From Lachnospiraceae bacterium (GTDB lineage: Bacteria; Bacillota; Clostridia; Lachnospirales; Lachnospiraceae): a stretch of 64,000 bases of DNA. A program made the position numbers and the translations under genes. The stretch lies in assembly GCA_029067085.1 (NCBI GenBank), contig JAIEFE010000013.1:1-64000 (forward strand), in the 5' to 3' direction. Below, one piece after another: positions 47,484 through 56,220 of the stretch; positions within the stretch are counted from its first letter, which is position 1, and each line of letters starts with the position of its first letter. The notes beneath the pieces are model-generated. The model saw only the letters and a program-made list of their open reading frames with translations. It was not told where the DNA came from and did no database searches.

Positions 47484-47508
47484 GGGTGTCTATATATTAC
47501 AGACACCC
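47484..47508. terminator. Terminator after the HExxH gene
   Basis: GGGTGTCT (47484-47491) pairs with AGACACCC (47501-47508). It lies between convergent genes and could serve both. Confidence 0.7.
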
Positions 47509-47536
47509 CTTGATACGGTTTTATGTTTTTTCTTTA

Positions 47537-48052
47537 CTATGTGTTAGAAAGAATACTTTTCTTGTAAGATCGTACAACGCTTAAAATAAAGCGTATCATG
47601 GCGATATTGCTTATGCCCTCGATTTCTTCAACAATTTCCTCAATAACCTGTTTTCTTTCGTCTGGTATATCAGTATCGCCTTTTTTGGAAAGTTCCTCGC
47701 ACTGTATTTTTACATCATCTGCGATTCTGGCAATAAATGCTTTTGGCATAATCGTTCCTTTTTCCGGCTTGTAGTATGTCCCGAAGTATTTTTCTAAAAA
47801 CTCAACATCTCCGTGCAACATAATATTTTCCATCAGAAATCTGGCTTCGGTATATGCACTCGTCCAACTTATTCCATACTTTTTTGCAACGGCTGTAAAT
47901 ACCTCGCACTGGCGTATACCAGAGGGGAGTTTATATTCCATATACACAAGGACTGCATCCCTTAATATATAGAATCCATTGTTTGCAGTGTCGGCTCCTA
48001 GCTTAATTAGTACATCTGTTATCAGTTTTTTTCTCGAAATAATATTATTCAT
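47537..48052 (-). CDS. Protein with a Spo0A C-terminal-like DNA-binding domain
   Basis: A 171-aa protein. Its first 85 residues (ITDVLIKLGADTANNGFYILRDAV...VFTAVAKKYGISWTSAYTEARFLMENIM) follow the pattern of the Spo0A effector domain: LG.....GF.YLRDA, then VAKKY and a recognition-helix region. There is no receiver domain. The C-terminal half is helical and acidic. It lies next to the integrase on the same strand, so it may regulate the element or couple it to sporulation (inference). ATG 48052 has AAAGGAAG upstream; the longer frame from 48097 lacks a site. Confidence 0.55.
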   Translation of the reverse strand: MNNIISRKKLITDVLIKLGADTANNGFYILRDAVLVYMEYKLPSGIRQCEVFTAVAKKYGISWTSAYTEARFLMENIMLHGDVEFLEKYFGTYYKPEKGTIMPKAFIARIADDVKIQCEELSKKGDTDIPDERKQVIEEIVEEIEGISNIAMIRFILSVVRSYKKSILSNT

Positions 48053-48205
48053 GATATCTTCCTTTCTTTTGGTTGGGAAGTATGCTATTATGAACATACT
48101 CCCTTTAATTTGCGTGGTAGCTTATTATTGGGTGTTGGCTCTATGGTATTTGCGGTACTATAGAGCCTTCTTAATCAATACAATCAATCTGCATCAACTC
48201 CTTTC

Positions 48206-49408
48206 CTATATTGTGATTTTTTCAATTTCGGATTTTAACTGATCTATGGTTCTATGGGTATATACCTTTTCGGTAATATCCTCTATAGCATGTCCTACAA
48301 TCAGTTTTAGGATATATTCATCAACATTGCAGGATTTTGCTTTTGTGATAAATGTATGCCGTGTCTCATGGGGGTGGTGATTCATTTTTAACCTATCCAT
48401 AACTTTTTTGAATCTGCCGCGGTATTTATCATATGTCATATGTGTACCCTGCTGACCGTTTACATCATTAAACAGGTATTCAGATTGTAGGGTAGTAGCC
48501 TCATGTACACGGTTTTCTATTAACGGTTTTATGAGTGAATGGATCGGAACAATCCTGTTTTTTCCCGCATCCGTTTTTAAGCCGCCTTTCATGGTTCCGG
48601 CTTCAAGATCTATATCTGCAATTTTCAGTATAGATAATTCTTGGGGCCGCCATCCGCTATATATGCCAATTAAAATCATATCAGTGAATGGTATTAAATC
48701 TTTATTATCCCATAGTTGAGATAATTCCTCTGCAGATAACGGAATAGGGTCTTTTACTCGTTCACGTTTAATAGGATTACCATTTGCGAACATAACAGAA
48801 GCGTAGTCTCTATCTACAATATCATGCGCTACAGCGTATTTATACATCATATTGAACAGACTTTTCATTCTGCCCTTTGTACTGTCACCGACATCTGCAT
48901 TTAAAATTGTACCCTCTAAATGAGATACCCTTATATCTTTCATTCGCATATCATAAAGCCCGTTACAATAAGCGTATGCCGCCTTGATTGTCCTAACGCT
49001 GGACGCATTGGAGAGAGTGGGAAAGTAACCCTCATTCCACTTTTCATATACTTCTGAGAATGTGATGCTATCCGCTTTTATATCGTATGGATTCTCGTTG
49101 TAGTCTGCGAGAGCAATCATGGCCTCTTCACGGGTGGCATAGTAGCCGATAGTAAAGCGTATCTGCTTGCTTTTGCCTGTAGTGCCATCCAGTACCCATT
49201 TATCGGTTTTGACAGCCCTAAAAGGCTTTGAACGCTTTCCGGGCAGTTTGTAGATCGTACCGTACCCGTTGGGTAACTTTGTAGGTCTACCATTCCTGAT
49301 ACGAGGTTTAGTACTGCTAGGACTGCTTATGGGATAACCGCAATGTGGGCAAGCGACAGCTTTATCTGATACATCATGTTGACATTCTGGGCATTTTAAT
49401 AATGCCAT
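48206..49408 (-). CDS. Tyrosine recombinase (integrase) with an N-terminal zinc ribbon
   Basis: A 400-aa integrase of the Tn916/lambdoid type. Residues 1-28 form a zinc ribbon (CPECQHDVSDKAVACPHCGYP). An arm-binding and core-binding part follows (SITFSEVYEKWNEGYFP). The catalytic domain has Arg in SGWRPQELS, His-x-x-Arg in HETRHTF, His in VGHA and the nucleophile Tyr in EKVYTHR. It presumably joins attP to the GGGtGRT 3' end. A near-perfect 12-bp inverted repeat at 48137-48166 lies beyond its stop. Confidence 0.95.
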   Translation of the reverse strand: MALLKCPECQHDVSDKAVACPHCGYPISSPSSTKPRIRNGRPTKLPNGYGTIYKLPGKRSKPFRAVKTDKWVLDGTTGKSKQIRFTIGYYATREEAMIALADYNENPYDIKADSITFSEVYEKWNEGYFPTLSNASSVRTIKAAYAYCNGLYDMRMKDIRVSHLEGTILNADVGDSTKGRMKSLFNMMYKYAVAHDIVDRDYASVMFANGNPIKRERVKDPIPLSAEELSQLWDNKDLIPFTDMILIGIYSGWRPQELSILKIADIDLEAGTMKGGLKTDAGKNRIVPIHSLIKPLIENRVHEATTLQSEYLFNDVNGQQGTHMTYDKYRGRFKKVMDRLKMNHHPHETRHTFITKAKSCNVDEYILKLIVGHAIEDITEKVYTHRTIDQLKSEIEKITI

Positions 49409-49444
49409 TAGATCACTTCCTTTCTATAGATAGAACAAAAGCCA

Positions 49445-50269
49445 TTAGGTAGTTTTATTTGCATCATTCCCTTTTTCTTCCAAATAGTTATTCCTGATTT
49501 CTCTTAAATATTTTTCGATTGTTTTCATAGCTACAGCTTCAAAAAAATCATCATCTAAAACAATTTGCGTATGATCCCATGTTTTTTCTTTGTCTTGAAC
49601 AAGTGTTAGTAGGTATAAATCGCTAAATTCGCCATGCCCCTTAATAACATCATGATCACTATCTGGAACAATATATTTAGGAGTTAAACAGTTACTGTAT
49701 TTTTTGTTGATATTTACGGTCTCATATTCTCCATTGTGATATGCAGGAATTTTGTAATTTGACTTTAATAAATCTTGAATACCACGTAACAACCATTCCA
49801 TATTGTCATCAGATAATAATGTATTTAGAGTTTCTATAGGAAAATATATTTGTTCTTGATAATCTTTTTTCATATTCCTTTCATATTCAAACCATGATGA
49901 AAGAGTATTTATGGCAGTATTATTTAAGCCTGTAATATCATATATACTTTGATTTTCTTGTGTGGGAAAATCAATAAATCCTAAAAGATAATCTGCTGAA
50001 CAGTGAAAAAAGTTACAGTATTCAATTAAATATATTGTAGAAAGACTTTCGCTACTATTTAGATTATCTAAAGAATTTAAATTTAAGTGATTTTTTATTG
50101 TGCGTTCCTTTTTCCTACATTCTCCATATTCTTCTGTATTGCTTTTGGGTTTTTTGGAATATCCAAGTAATTTTGCTGCTAAATCTAAACTACTGAGATT
50201 TTCGCGTGTCATCAGAGCGTTCAAACGATCACCAAATTTTTTTGATTTAGTGGGAAATAGTTTTCTCAT
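49445..50269 (-). CDS. Element repressor-type HTH protein
   Basis: A 274-aa protein with a divergent Cro/C1-like N-terminal part (FGDRLNALMTRENLSSLDLAAKLLGYSKK), then DYLLGFIDFPT, a phrase common in XRE repressors, and a long C-terminal region. It is transcribed away from the replication genes, as master repressors of prophages and islands are. ATG 50269 is chosen because the - strand promoter (TTGACG 50361-50356, 17 bp, TATAAT 50338-50333) would put the earlier ATG 50314 only about 10 nt from the transcript start. GAGG lies 12 bp upstream of 50269. Confidence 0.7.
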   Translation of the reverse strand: MRKLFPTKSKKFGDRLNALMTRENLSSLDLAAKLLGYSKKPKSNTEEYGECRKKERTIKNHLNLNSLDNLNSSESLSTIYLIEYCNFFHCSADYLLGFIDFPTQENQSIYDITGLNNTAINTLSSWFEYERNMKKDYQEQIYFPIETLNTLLSDDNMEWLLRGIQDLLKSNYKIPAYHNGEYETVNINKKYSNCLTPKYIVPDSDHDVIKGHGEFSDLYLLTLVQDKEKTWDHTQIVLDDDFFEAVAMKTIEKYLREIRNNYLEEKGNDANKTT

Positions 50270-50323
50270 TTTTGCTATAAAACCTCGATTTAGTGAAATA
50301 TTTGAGAATATCATTTCTCATTC

Positions 50324-50384
50324 ATTATTGCTATTATAACTATAAGACGGGCGCGCGTCAATCAGAAATTATAATTATTGCTAT
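50324..50384. promoter_or_regulatory. Divergent control region with operator-like repeats
   Basis: Between the repressor and the early operon. It contains the repressor promoter (TTGACG 50361-50356, TATAAT 50338-50333, - strand), a + strand TATAAT at 50370-50375, an 11-bp direct repeat ATTATTGCTAT at 50324 and 50374, and a GC-rich near-palindrome GACGGGCGCGCGTC at 50346-50359 in an otherwise AT-rich stretch. Likely operators of the switch. Confidence 0.55.
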
Positions 50385-50402
50385 CTTTTTAGGAGGTGTG
50401 AC

Positions 50403-50579
50403 ATGAAGAATGTTGATATAAGGAATTACGCGAGAGAGCGCAAAGTAAATCTATGGGAAGTATCAGAACGGTTAGGATATGCTCACGAAACGGCATTTTC
50501 GAGAGTATTACGGCACGAGTTACCAGAAGATAAGAAAACGCAAATTAAAGCCATCATTGACGATTTGGCGACAGAATAG
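50403..50579 (+). CDS. Small HTH protein, first early gene
   Basis: A 58-aa protein, MKNVDIRNYARERKVNLWEVSERLGYAHETAFSRVLRHELP..., with a clear helix-turn-helix (VSERLGYAHETAFSRVL). It is the first gene opposite the repressor, the position of Cro or excisionase-like regulators. TTAGGAGGTG precedes the ATG at the right distance. Confidence 0.75.
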   Translation: MKNVDIRNYARERKVNLWEVSERLGYAHETAFSRVLRHELPEDKKTQIKAIIDDLATE

Positions 50580-50591
50580 GCGGTGACACAT

Positions 50592-50819
50592 ATGACAGAA
50601 CCTATTTTTGAATGTGCAAACATTCCTGTTGCGGTTGCGGCTAAAGCATTAAAGATTGATTCTCAAACAGTGAGATTGCTTTTACAAAGTGGCGCTGTAG
50701 ATTGGGGCATTGCTTATAAAAGGGGAAATAGCCAACAGTACAGTTATCTGGTATATCCACGCAAATTTTATGAAGCAACGGGCTTTCTCTATAAAGCAAA
50801 TCGGAGGGCGGTTGAATGA
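50592..50819 (+). CDS. Excisionase-like small DNA-binding protein
   Basis: A 75-aa protein, MTEPIFECANIPVAVAAKALKIDSQTVRLLLQSGAVDWGIAYKR..., with a winged-helix or MerR-like helix (VAAKALKIDSQTVRLLLQSG), common in phage excisionase and early helper proteins. ATG 50592 is preferred to GTG 50583 because GGCGGTG is placed upstream of it. Overlaps the next gene by 4 bp. Confidence 0.65.
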   Translation: MTEPIFECANIPVAVAAKALKIDSQTVRLLLQSGAVDWGIAYKRGNSQQYSYLVYPRKFYEATGFLYKANRRAVE

Positions 50820-51010
50820 ATCTTATTAAACGTTATAAGCTGAAAAAATGTCAGAAAGAGTTAATGCGTAGATATGCAATCATGGAGCATTTACAGACAG
50901 AGCATAGTCAAGACGAGTATTTCTACAAATACACACAAAAAGAGATGGATGCCATTGATGAACAAGCCGAGCATATTCGAGGAATCTTAGAGGGGAAGCG
51001 GAGAGAATGA
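50816..51010 (+). CDS. Small charged helical protein
   Basis: A 64-aa Lys/Glu-rich helical protein with no recognised domain. It overlaps both neighbours by 4 bp, so it belongs to the early operon and is probably translated by coupling. Function unknown. Confidence 0.6.
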   Translation: MNLIKRYKLKKCQKELMRRYAIMEHLQTEHSQDEYFYKYTQKEMDAIDEQAEHIRGILEGKRRE

Positions 51011-53310
51011 CAGATAATGAAATTTTTGAAAGCAATCTGCTACCCTTCAAAATAGTAAAACGCTATGGTGACAAGGCACAATGCAGATGCTCGGCACATG
51101 ACGATAGGCAAGCCTCACTGACAATCACAAAAGGTAGAAAGTGTACATTGTTCTACTGTCATGCAGGGTGTTCCGTTGATGCTATATTGGCGGCAGCAGG
51201 AATTAAAAAGAAAGATACTTTTTATGATACAGAGCCAAGAAGCCCGAACTGGAAAGCCTACATTGAGGGTAGAGAAAAACGCAAAATTGAAGCAGTTTAT
51301 AACTACGTTTCTATTAACGGTGCTTATGCTTTTACAAAGATCAGGCTTGAGGGTAAGAAAATTCTATATGGAAGATTAGAGAATGAGCGTTTCACCTATG
51401 GATTGCCAAGAGATACACCAAGGAAGAGTTATAGAGCCATTTATGGAAGCCTACAAGCCATAAATAAGGCAGTTGCAGAGAGTAGACCTATTTTTATACC
51501 AGAGGGTGAAAAAGATGTTGATTCGCTGACAAAACAAGGCTATACGGCATTTACCTATGGCGGTGTGAATGATTGGCAGTCAGACTTTGCTACATTGGTG
51601 CAGGGTGCGGAGGTTTTTATATTGGCAGACAATGACGAAGCCGGAAAGCGTGTTGCTGAAACTATCCAAAATGACATTAAAGCAGTCGCAAAGAATAGCA
51701 AAATCATTGTACCAATGCCGGATGTACCTAAAGCGGATATAACGGATTATTTTAGTGCAGGACACAGCAAACAGGAGTTTGAGCAGATGTTACAGCAGGA
51801 GCAGAGTACCGTTACAGAAACCGTAAAGGAGGGAGTAGCGAAACACGACACCTCTATAACATCACAAGGGCAGCAGGACAGACCTTTAGAACAGGTGTTA
51901 AAGAATTTACACGCCGAACAGTATGAAACATCAGATAAAGGCTTTGGGCGGTTGTTTGCAGATGTATTTAAGGACAAGCACAGATATAATCCATCAAGAA
52001 AAGATTTTATGTGCTATGACGGTAAGCGGTGGATTGATGATATTGAGGGTTTGAGTGCGAGAGCATCAGCAAAAACCCTGTCAGATGCGCTTATCAAATA
52101 TGCAATAAGTGTTGATACAGAGGGTAAATATCTGAAAGCAGTAGCAACATTGTGTAATATCAGAAATCGAAACAATATGCTGCAGGATAGTAAGGATGTG
52201 TACTTTTTTAGTAATGAACAGTTAGATGTAAATGATTATCTTTTGAATGTGCAGAATGGTACGCTTGATCTGTCGGAGGATGCCCTGAAGTTTGTAGAGC
52301 ATAGGCCGGATATGCTTCTTTCAAAGATATGCAATGCTGAATATGATCCTACTGCCGATTGCAAAGAGTGGAAAAAGTTTTTAATGGAAATCATGCAGGA
52401 CGATAAAGAAAAGATATTGTATCTCCAAAAGATAGCAGGACTTTCATTGACCGGAAACACAGAGCAGGAAACTTGTTTTATTCTCTACGGAAGTACCACG
52501 CGAAACGGAAAAAGTACGTTTTGCGAAACGCTTATACATTTACTGGGTGATTATGCTTTGACAATGAAACCAGAGAGCTTGGCAGTAAAGCAAAATCTTG
52601 ACAGCCGACAGGCAAGCGGAGATATAGCACGATTAGCAGGGTGTAGGTTCTGTAATGCAAGTGAGCCGCCAAAGAGAATGCTATTTGATACTGCTTTATT
52701 AAAATCTTTGTTAGGCAGGGATAGCATCACAGCAAGGCATTTACACCAGAGGGAATTTTCATTCATTCCCAAATTTAAACTTGTGATAAATACAAATTAT
52801 TTACCAACGATTACAGATGATACGGTTTTTTCAAGTGGCAGGATAAATGTTATCAGCTTTGACCGACATTTTGAAGCACAGGAGCAGGACAAAGACTTGA
52901 AAAACAGATTGAGAGATAAACAGGAACTATCCGGCATCTTGAATTGGTGCATTGAGGGCTTGCGATTATACCGTAAAGAGGGATTAAAGCCCCCAGAGGC
53001 AGTGCAGACCGCCACGAACACTTATAGGACAGACAGCGATAAAATCGGTAACTTCATCAATGAATGTCTGACTAAGACAGGCAGGAACAGCAAGGCAAAA
53101 GATATTTATGAAGCCTATGCGAAGTGGTGCGATGATAACGGTTACGGTTGCGAAAACAAGGGTAATTTCTTTGCGGAACTTAAAGCAAAAGGATTATTTA
53201 TGAACAGCGGGACGGTGGATGGTAGGACTGTTAGAAATATCGTAAAAGGCTATACGATAAAGTCAGATTTTATTGAGTATGAGGGGCAGGAGCCAATACC
53301 TTTTGACTAA
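51007..53310 (+). CDS. Phage-type primase-helicase (toprim plus SF3/D5-like)
   Basis: A 767-aa replication protein. The N-terminus has a CHC2-like zinc site (CRCSAHDDRQASLTI and FYCHAGCS), then a toprim-type region with IPEGEKDVDSL and FILADNDEAGKRVA (about 170-245). The C-terminal half is a D5/SF3 helicase: Walker A is ILYGSTTRNGKSTF and a second motif is KLVINTNYLPTITDD. It would prime and unwind the element's own DNA, so the element can replicate autonomously after excision, as satellites do. Confidence 0.9.
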   Translation: MTDNEIFESNLLPFKIVKRYGDKAQCRCSAHDDRQASLTITKGRKCTLFYCHAGCSVDAILAAAGIKKKDTFYDTEPRSPNWKAYIEGREKRKIEAVYNYVSINGAYAFTKIRLEGKKILYGRLENERFTYGLPRDTPRKSYRAIYGSLQAINKAVAESRPIFIPEGEKDVDSLTKQGYTAFTYGGVNDWQSDFATLVQGAEVFILADNDEAGKRVAETIQNDIKAVAKNSKIIVPMPDVPKADITDYFSAGHSKQEFEQMLQQEQSTVTETVKEGVAKHDTSITSQGQQDRPLEQVLKNLHAEQYETSDKGFGRLFADVFKDKHRYNPSRKDFMCYDGKRWIDDIEGLSARASAKTLSDALIKYAISVDTEGKYLKAVATLCNIRNRNNMLQDSKDVYFFSNEQLDVNDYLLNVQNGTLDLSEDALKFVEHRPDMLLSKICNAEYDPTADCKEWKKFLMEIMQDDKEKILYLQKIAGLSLTGNTEQETCFILYGSTTRNGKSTFCETLIHLLGDYALTMKPESLAVKQNLDSRQASGDIARLAGCRFCNASEPPKRMLFDTALLKSLLGRDSITARHLHQREFSFIPKFKLVINTNYLPTITDDTVFSSGRINVISFDRHFEAQEQDKDLKNRLRDKQELSGILNWCIEGLRLYRKEGLKPPEAVQTATNTYRTDSDKIGNFINECLTKTGRNSKAKDIYEAYAKWCDDNGYGCENKGNFFAELKAKGLFMNSGTVDGRTVRNIVKGYTIKSDFIEYEGQEPIPFD

Positions 53311-53525
53311 GATTTTTTGGGAATGTGTAAAATTGTGCAAAGTAAATGTAAATTCCCTATAAGAGTTTAACTTAAAAACATCACATATGAAATGCACATT
53401 TTTACACAGTCTTATAAAAACCCAGTAAAATCAATGGTTTCAGGCACGTTGTAAAAATGAATGTGCAAAATGGATGTGAGCAATTTCACGGTTTTTGTAA
53501 CGGAATTTTGGGAGAAACAGACTTA

Positions 53526-53747
53526 ATGAATTATGTTGAGGTCTATAAAACAGTATTGGATTTTCACAGAAAATATTCCAATATTTTGAACACTGAGGGA
53601 TATTGGGATTCAGTAGTTGCAGAAAGTGATGCGATAGCAAAGCAGTATGGTAATGGTAGATTTGTTCGTGATCTGTTGCTGGCTGTGATAGGCGAACTTG
53701 AACGTAAGGCGAAGGAGATGATAAAAAATGCAGACACAGAAGTATAA
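53526..53747 (+). CDS. Small helical protein before the HNH gene
   Basis: A 73-aa acidic helical protein, MNYVEVYKTVLDFHRKYSNIL..., overlapping the HNH gene by 20 bp. ATG 53526 is chosen for a GGGAG 11 bp upstream; a longer frame starts at 53457. No recognised family. The 145-bp gap upstream holds no gene. Confidence 0.5.
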   Translation: MNYVEVYKTVLDFHRKYSNILNTEGYWDSVVAESDAIAKQYGNGRFVRDLLLAVIGELERKAKEMIKNADTEV

Positions 53748-53973
53748 AGATTATATGCGAAGTGATGAATGGGAAGCAAAAAAACAGGAACGCATAGCCA
53801 TTGATGGCGGCTGTGTGATGTGCGGCAGGCCAATTGAACGCATTAGAAGCGTACAGGTGCATCACATCACTTATAGCAGATTAGGTAATGAAAATGTGCT
53901 TACAGACCTTTGTACTTTGTGCGGTTCGTGTCATAAGAAGATACACGCCTATTACAATCGCAAGAGGGCGTGA
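53728..53973 (+). CDS. HNH endonuclease-type protein
   Basis: An 81-aa HNH-fold protein: a zinc-pair CVMCGRP, the catalytic VQVHHITYSR, NENVLTDL (the Asn), and CGSCHKKIH. In phages such proteins often sit beside terminase genes and assist DNA cutting at packaging. Here it precedes the small-terminase-like gene, which fits that role. Confidence 0.85.
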   Translation: MQTQKYKDYMRSDEWEAKKQERIAIDGGCVMCGRPIERIRSVQVHHITYSRLGNENVLTDLCTLCGSCHKKIHAYYNRKRA

Positions 53974-54056
53974 AGAGTTAAGTATCACGCGCAATCTTAA
54001 CATCATAAAAAGAAATATCAAAAAATAGCTGATAATCAGCGGAAAAGAGGTAAAAC

Positions 54057-54578
54057 ATGGGAAAAAACAGTTATCCACAAGGGCAGATTGACGATCTAGA
54101 GCAGTCAACAGTACAAGAGATTGTTACATCATTGAAACAGTTACATGACCGGGGAAAACCACAGACAGATGAAGAAATCAAACAGAGAATTGATGAATAT
54201 TTTCTGCTTTGTCAACAATCCAGTATCAGACCGGGTATTGAATCGCTTTGTTTGAGCTTGCATATCTCCCGAACAACGCTGTTTAACTGGAATAATGGAA
54301 CGAATTGCAGTGCAAAGTGTCAGGAGTATGTGCAATCGGCAAAAGCCTTTATAGGAGCTTTTATTGAACAGGCGATGTTAGGCGGTAAAATATCTCCACC
54401 TTCAGGAATTTTCTTAATGAAAAATTGGCTATCTTATAAAGATGCCGTCAGCATCGAGGAAAGCATACCAAATAGCGGAACAAGGCGTTTTATTTCCGCA
54501 GATAAACCGATATTCCTTGGAGAACCGGGCGCAAACATGGCAATTCCATTTTTAAGTGATGAAGAAAGTGAGGTATGA
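54057..54578 (+). CDS. Probable small terminase subunit (P22 gp3-like)
   Basis: A 173-aa protein. The order IKQRIDEYFLLCQ, RPGIESLCLSLHISRTTLFNW (helix-turn-helix), VQSAKAFIGAFIEQAMLGG and IFLMKNWLSYKDA mirrors the gp3-type DNA-packaging proteins that recognise phage pac DNA and usually end ...FNLKNNFGWKD. No large terminase follows, so the protein would have to redirect a helper phage's motor, as TerS of phage-inducible islands does (inference). Confidence 0.6.
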   Translation: MGKNSYPQGQIDDLEQSTVQEIVTSLKQLHDRGKPQTDEEIKQRIDEYFLLCQQSSIRPGIESLCLSLHISRTTLFNWNNGTNCSAKCQEYVQSAKAFIGAFIEQAMLGGKISPPSGIFLMKNWLSYKDAVSIEESIPNSGTRRFISADKPIFLGEPGANMAIPFLSDEESEV

Positions 54579-54579
54579 T

Positions 54580-54840
54580 ATGACATTTAGAAAGCACGTT
54601 GAAGAAATTGTACAGACCGTATTATTAGAAGCAATTAAGCAGCAAGGCTATGTCCTTGAAACTGAAATCTGCAATATGATATGTGAAAAATACAATATTT
54701 CCTCATATATCGTGCGTGGAACGCTTGGGAGGATTTATCCCGGAATGTCGTTGCTGAAAAGACGTATGTCGAACGATTTAAAACGGTTTTACGGACTGAA
54801 AACAAAGGGGTATCCGATTGTGTATATGCCAGAACAATAA
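54580..54840 (+). CDS. Small basic protein with winged-helix-like fold
   Basis: An 86-aa protein, MTFRKHVEEIVQTVLLEAI..., with ICEKYNISSYIVRGTLGRIYPG resembling a winged helix. It starts 1 bp after the small-terminase-like gene stop with AGTGAGG upstream. Function unknown. Confidence 0.55.
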   Translation: MTFRKHVEEIVQTVLLEAIKQQGYVLETEICNMICEKYNISSYIVRGTLGRIYPGMSLLKRRMSNDLKRFYGLKTKGYPIVYMPEQ

Positions 54841-54890
54841 TTTATTGGTAACTATTAAATTCATATAAAGAAAGAATGAGGTAAAACATT

Positions 54891-55139
54891 ATGACTTTTG
54901 AAGAATGGAAACAAATTAAAAAAATCAATGGTGAGGACAACAAAAAAGTTATTCGAGATTTTGAAAGAAAATATCCCATGTTGGCAGCGGCGTTTGAAGA
55001 AAAGGAGAAAGAGGAAGAAGATAAAATGAGGCAGACAATGAATATCGGTGACCGTATGGAAAGGTGGAAAGCAATAGCAGGACTGGAAGATAGCGACTAT
55101 GCGGAATGGAAAGCACGCCGGGAAAGAGAAGTAAGGTAG
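54891..55139 (+). CDS. Small highly charged helical protein
   Basis: An 82-aa protein rich in Glu, Lys and Arg (FEEKEKEEEDKMRQTM), likely coiled coil. It has its own ribosome site (GAATGAGG). Part of the small-gene run before the tape measure gene. Not recognised. Confidence 0.55.
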   Translation: MTFEEWKQIKKINGEDNKKVIRDFERKYPMLAAAFEEKEKEEEDKMRQTMNIGDRMERWKAIAGLEDSDYAEWKARREREVR

Positions 55140-55155
55140 AAAGGGGAAAAATATT

Positions 55156-55482
55156 ATGGATATTATAGAAATCGCAAAAGCAACGCTACATGAAATGACT
55201 GGAACAGCAGAAAAAGTTACAGAGGGGGAAGTGATAGCGGAAATTGGGAAACGTGGCTGTCACTTCGGATACTATGAAACGATTGAAGCATTGAAAAGTG
55301 TCTATAAAGAAATGGGACTAGAACGGACGGAGCCGCACACTGGAAGAATAATCTGCTATTACAAGCCAAAGAAAGAGCCAAAACAGCAGGAAACAGCCGC
55401 CACGATGATGGCAAAGAAAGCGGCGCAAAGCAATGTGAATGAGCGCAAAACGGCTGCAATCATCGGCAATTATCGGAGGTAG
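55156..55482 (+). CDS. Small basic protein of unknown function
   Basis: A 108-aa protein with a folded N-terminal half (MDIIEIAKATLHEMTG...HFGYYETIEALKS) and a basic, Gln/Ala-rich tail. The layout suggests nucleic-acid binding. AAAGGGG precedes the ATG. Not recognised. Confidence 0.55.
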   Translation: MDIIEIAKATLHEMTGTAEKVTEGEVIAEIGKRGCHFGYYETIEALKSVYKEMGLERTEPHTGRIICYYKPKKEPKQQETAATMMAKKAAQSNVNERKTAAIIGNYRR

Positions 55483-55488
55483 GCATAT

Positions 55489-55839
55489 ATGGACAAGGAA
55501 ACAATCATAAATAATCTGCTTGTAAGTTATGGGAAATACGGCATTACCAGAGCAGAATTAGCACATAGCATAGATAGCGGCATAAATGACTATGATTTGT
55601 CGTTAGAAGCAATCTATAATGGTTTAAGAATGAGTCTTGCATCTGAATTTAATGAGCATGAGTATTTCACGCTGGATGATGTAATGGCGATAACTGGGGA
55701 GAGCCGGGAGGAACTTTTACAGAGGATAGAGAGGTGCAGACAGGAGTTGATAGAAGCCGGAGAGAATCCAGACAACTATTTTAAGACTGTAGAGCCACAG
55801 ATGGCAACAATCTATTATTTTCCTGATGGCTTGCGTTAA
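55489..55839 (+). CDS. Small acidic protein of unknown function
   Basis: A 116-aa protein, MDKETIINNLLVSYGKYGITRAELAHSIDSG..., with ITGESREELLQRIERCRQELIEAG. The N-terminus looks like a helix-turn-helix arm. It starts 6 bp after the previous gene with GGAGG upstream. Not recognised. Confidence 0.55.
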   Translation: MDKETIINNLLVSYGKYGITRAELAHSIDSGINDYDLSLEAIYNGLRMSLASEFNEHEYFTLDDVMAITGESREELLQRIERCRQELIEAGENPDNYFKTVEPQMATIYYFPDGLR

Positions 55840-55865
55840 GGACAGAATAAGAAGGGGAGATAAAC

Positions 55866-56048
55866 ATGGAGATATTAAAAGAGGCGATCATTGCACCAGA
55901 TAAGAAAATCAAATGCCCGATCTGCGGCAAAACAAACGGAATAGTTACCGGGCAGGAAATAGTCAGAAACTACAAGATTCGATGTAGAGGGAGCCGGAGG
56001 GGCTTGGAGCATTATTTTGTACTAAATACAGAAATGGAGGAAAAATAA
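55866..56048 (+). CDS. Small zinc-ribbon-like protein (KTR/Com-like)
   Basis: A 60-aa protein with KIKCPICGKTNGIVTGQEIVRNYKIRC split across about 16-40: a first CxxC knuckle but only one cysteine in the second, so the ribbon may be incomplete. It resembles the Cys-rich KTR or Mu Com-like proteins found in mobile elements. GGGGAGA upstream. Confidence 0.5.
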   Translation: MEILKEAIIAPDKKIKCPICGKTNGIVTGQEIVRNYKIRCRGSRRGLEHYFVLNTEMEEK

Positions 56049-56049
56049 A

Positions 56050-56220
56050 ATGATTGTATTATTAACGTTATTGTGTGCGGCAAACATAATTATGCTCATT
56101 GCGCTTGTGTGTACGAGCAAAGAAAACATGAATAAGTCAACAAAAATAGCTTATGGATTCATGTCAACGGTTTTGATAATGGATATCGCGTTTGCGCTGG
56201 GAGGTGTGTTCCTATGGTAA
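56050..56220 (+). CDS. Two-segment membrane miniprotein
   Basis: A 56-aa protein with two membrane segments (about 2-20 and 33-55) split by a KENMNKSTK loop, reminiscent of small holins but unassigned. It begins 2 bp after the previous stop and overlaps the next gene by 7 bp, which supports it as real. Confidence 0.55.
   Translation: MIVLLTLLCAANIIMLIALVCTSKENMNKSTKIAYGFMSTVLIMDIAFALGGVFLW

Noticed and set aside
48091-48242. Hydrophobic 50-codon frame on the + strand opposite the integrase 3' end
   Set aside because: It overlaps the integrase coding end, has no ribosome site, and much of it is the arm of an inverted repeat (48137-48166).
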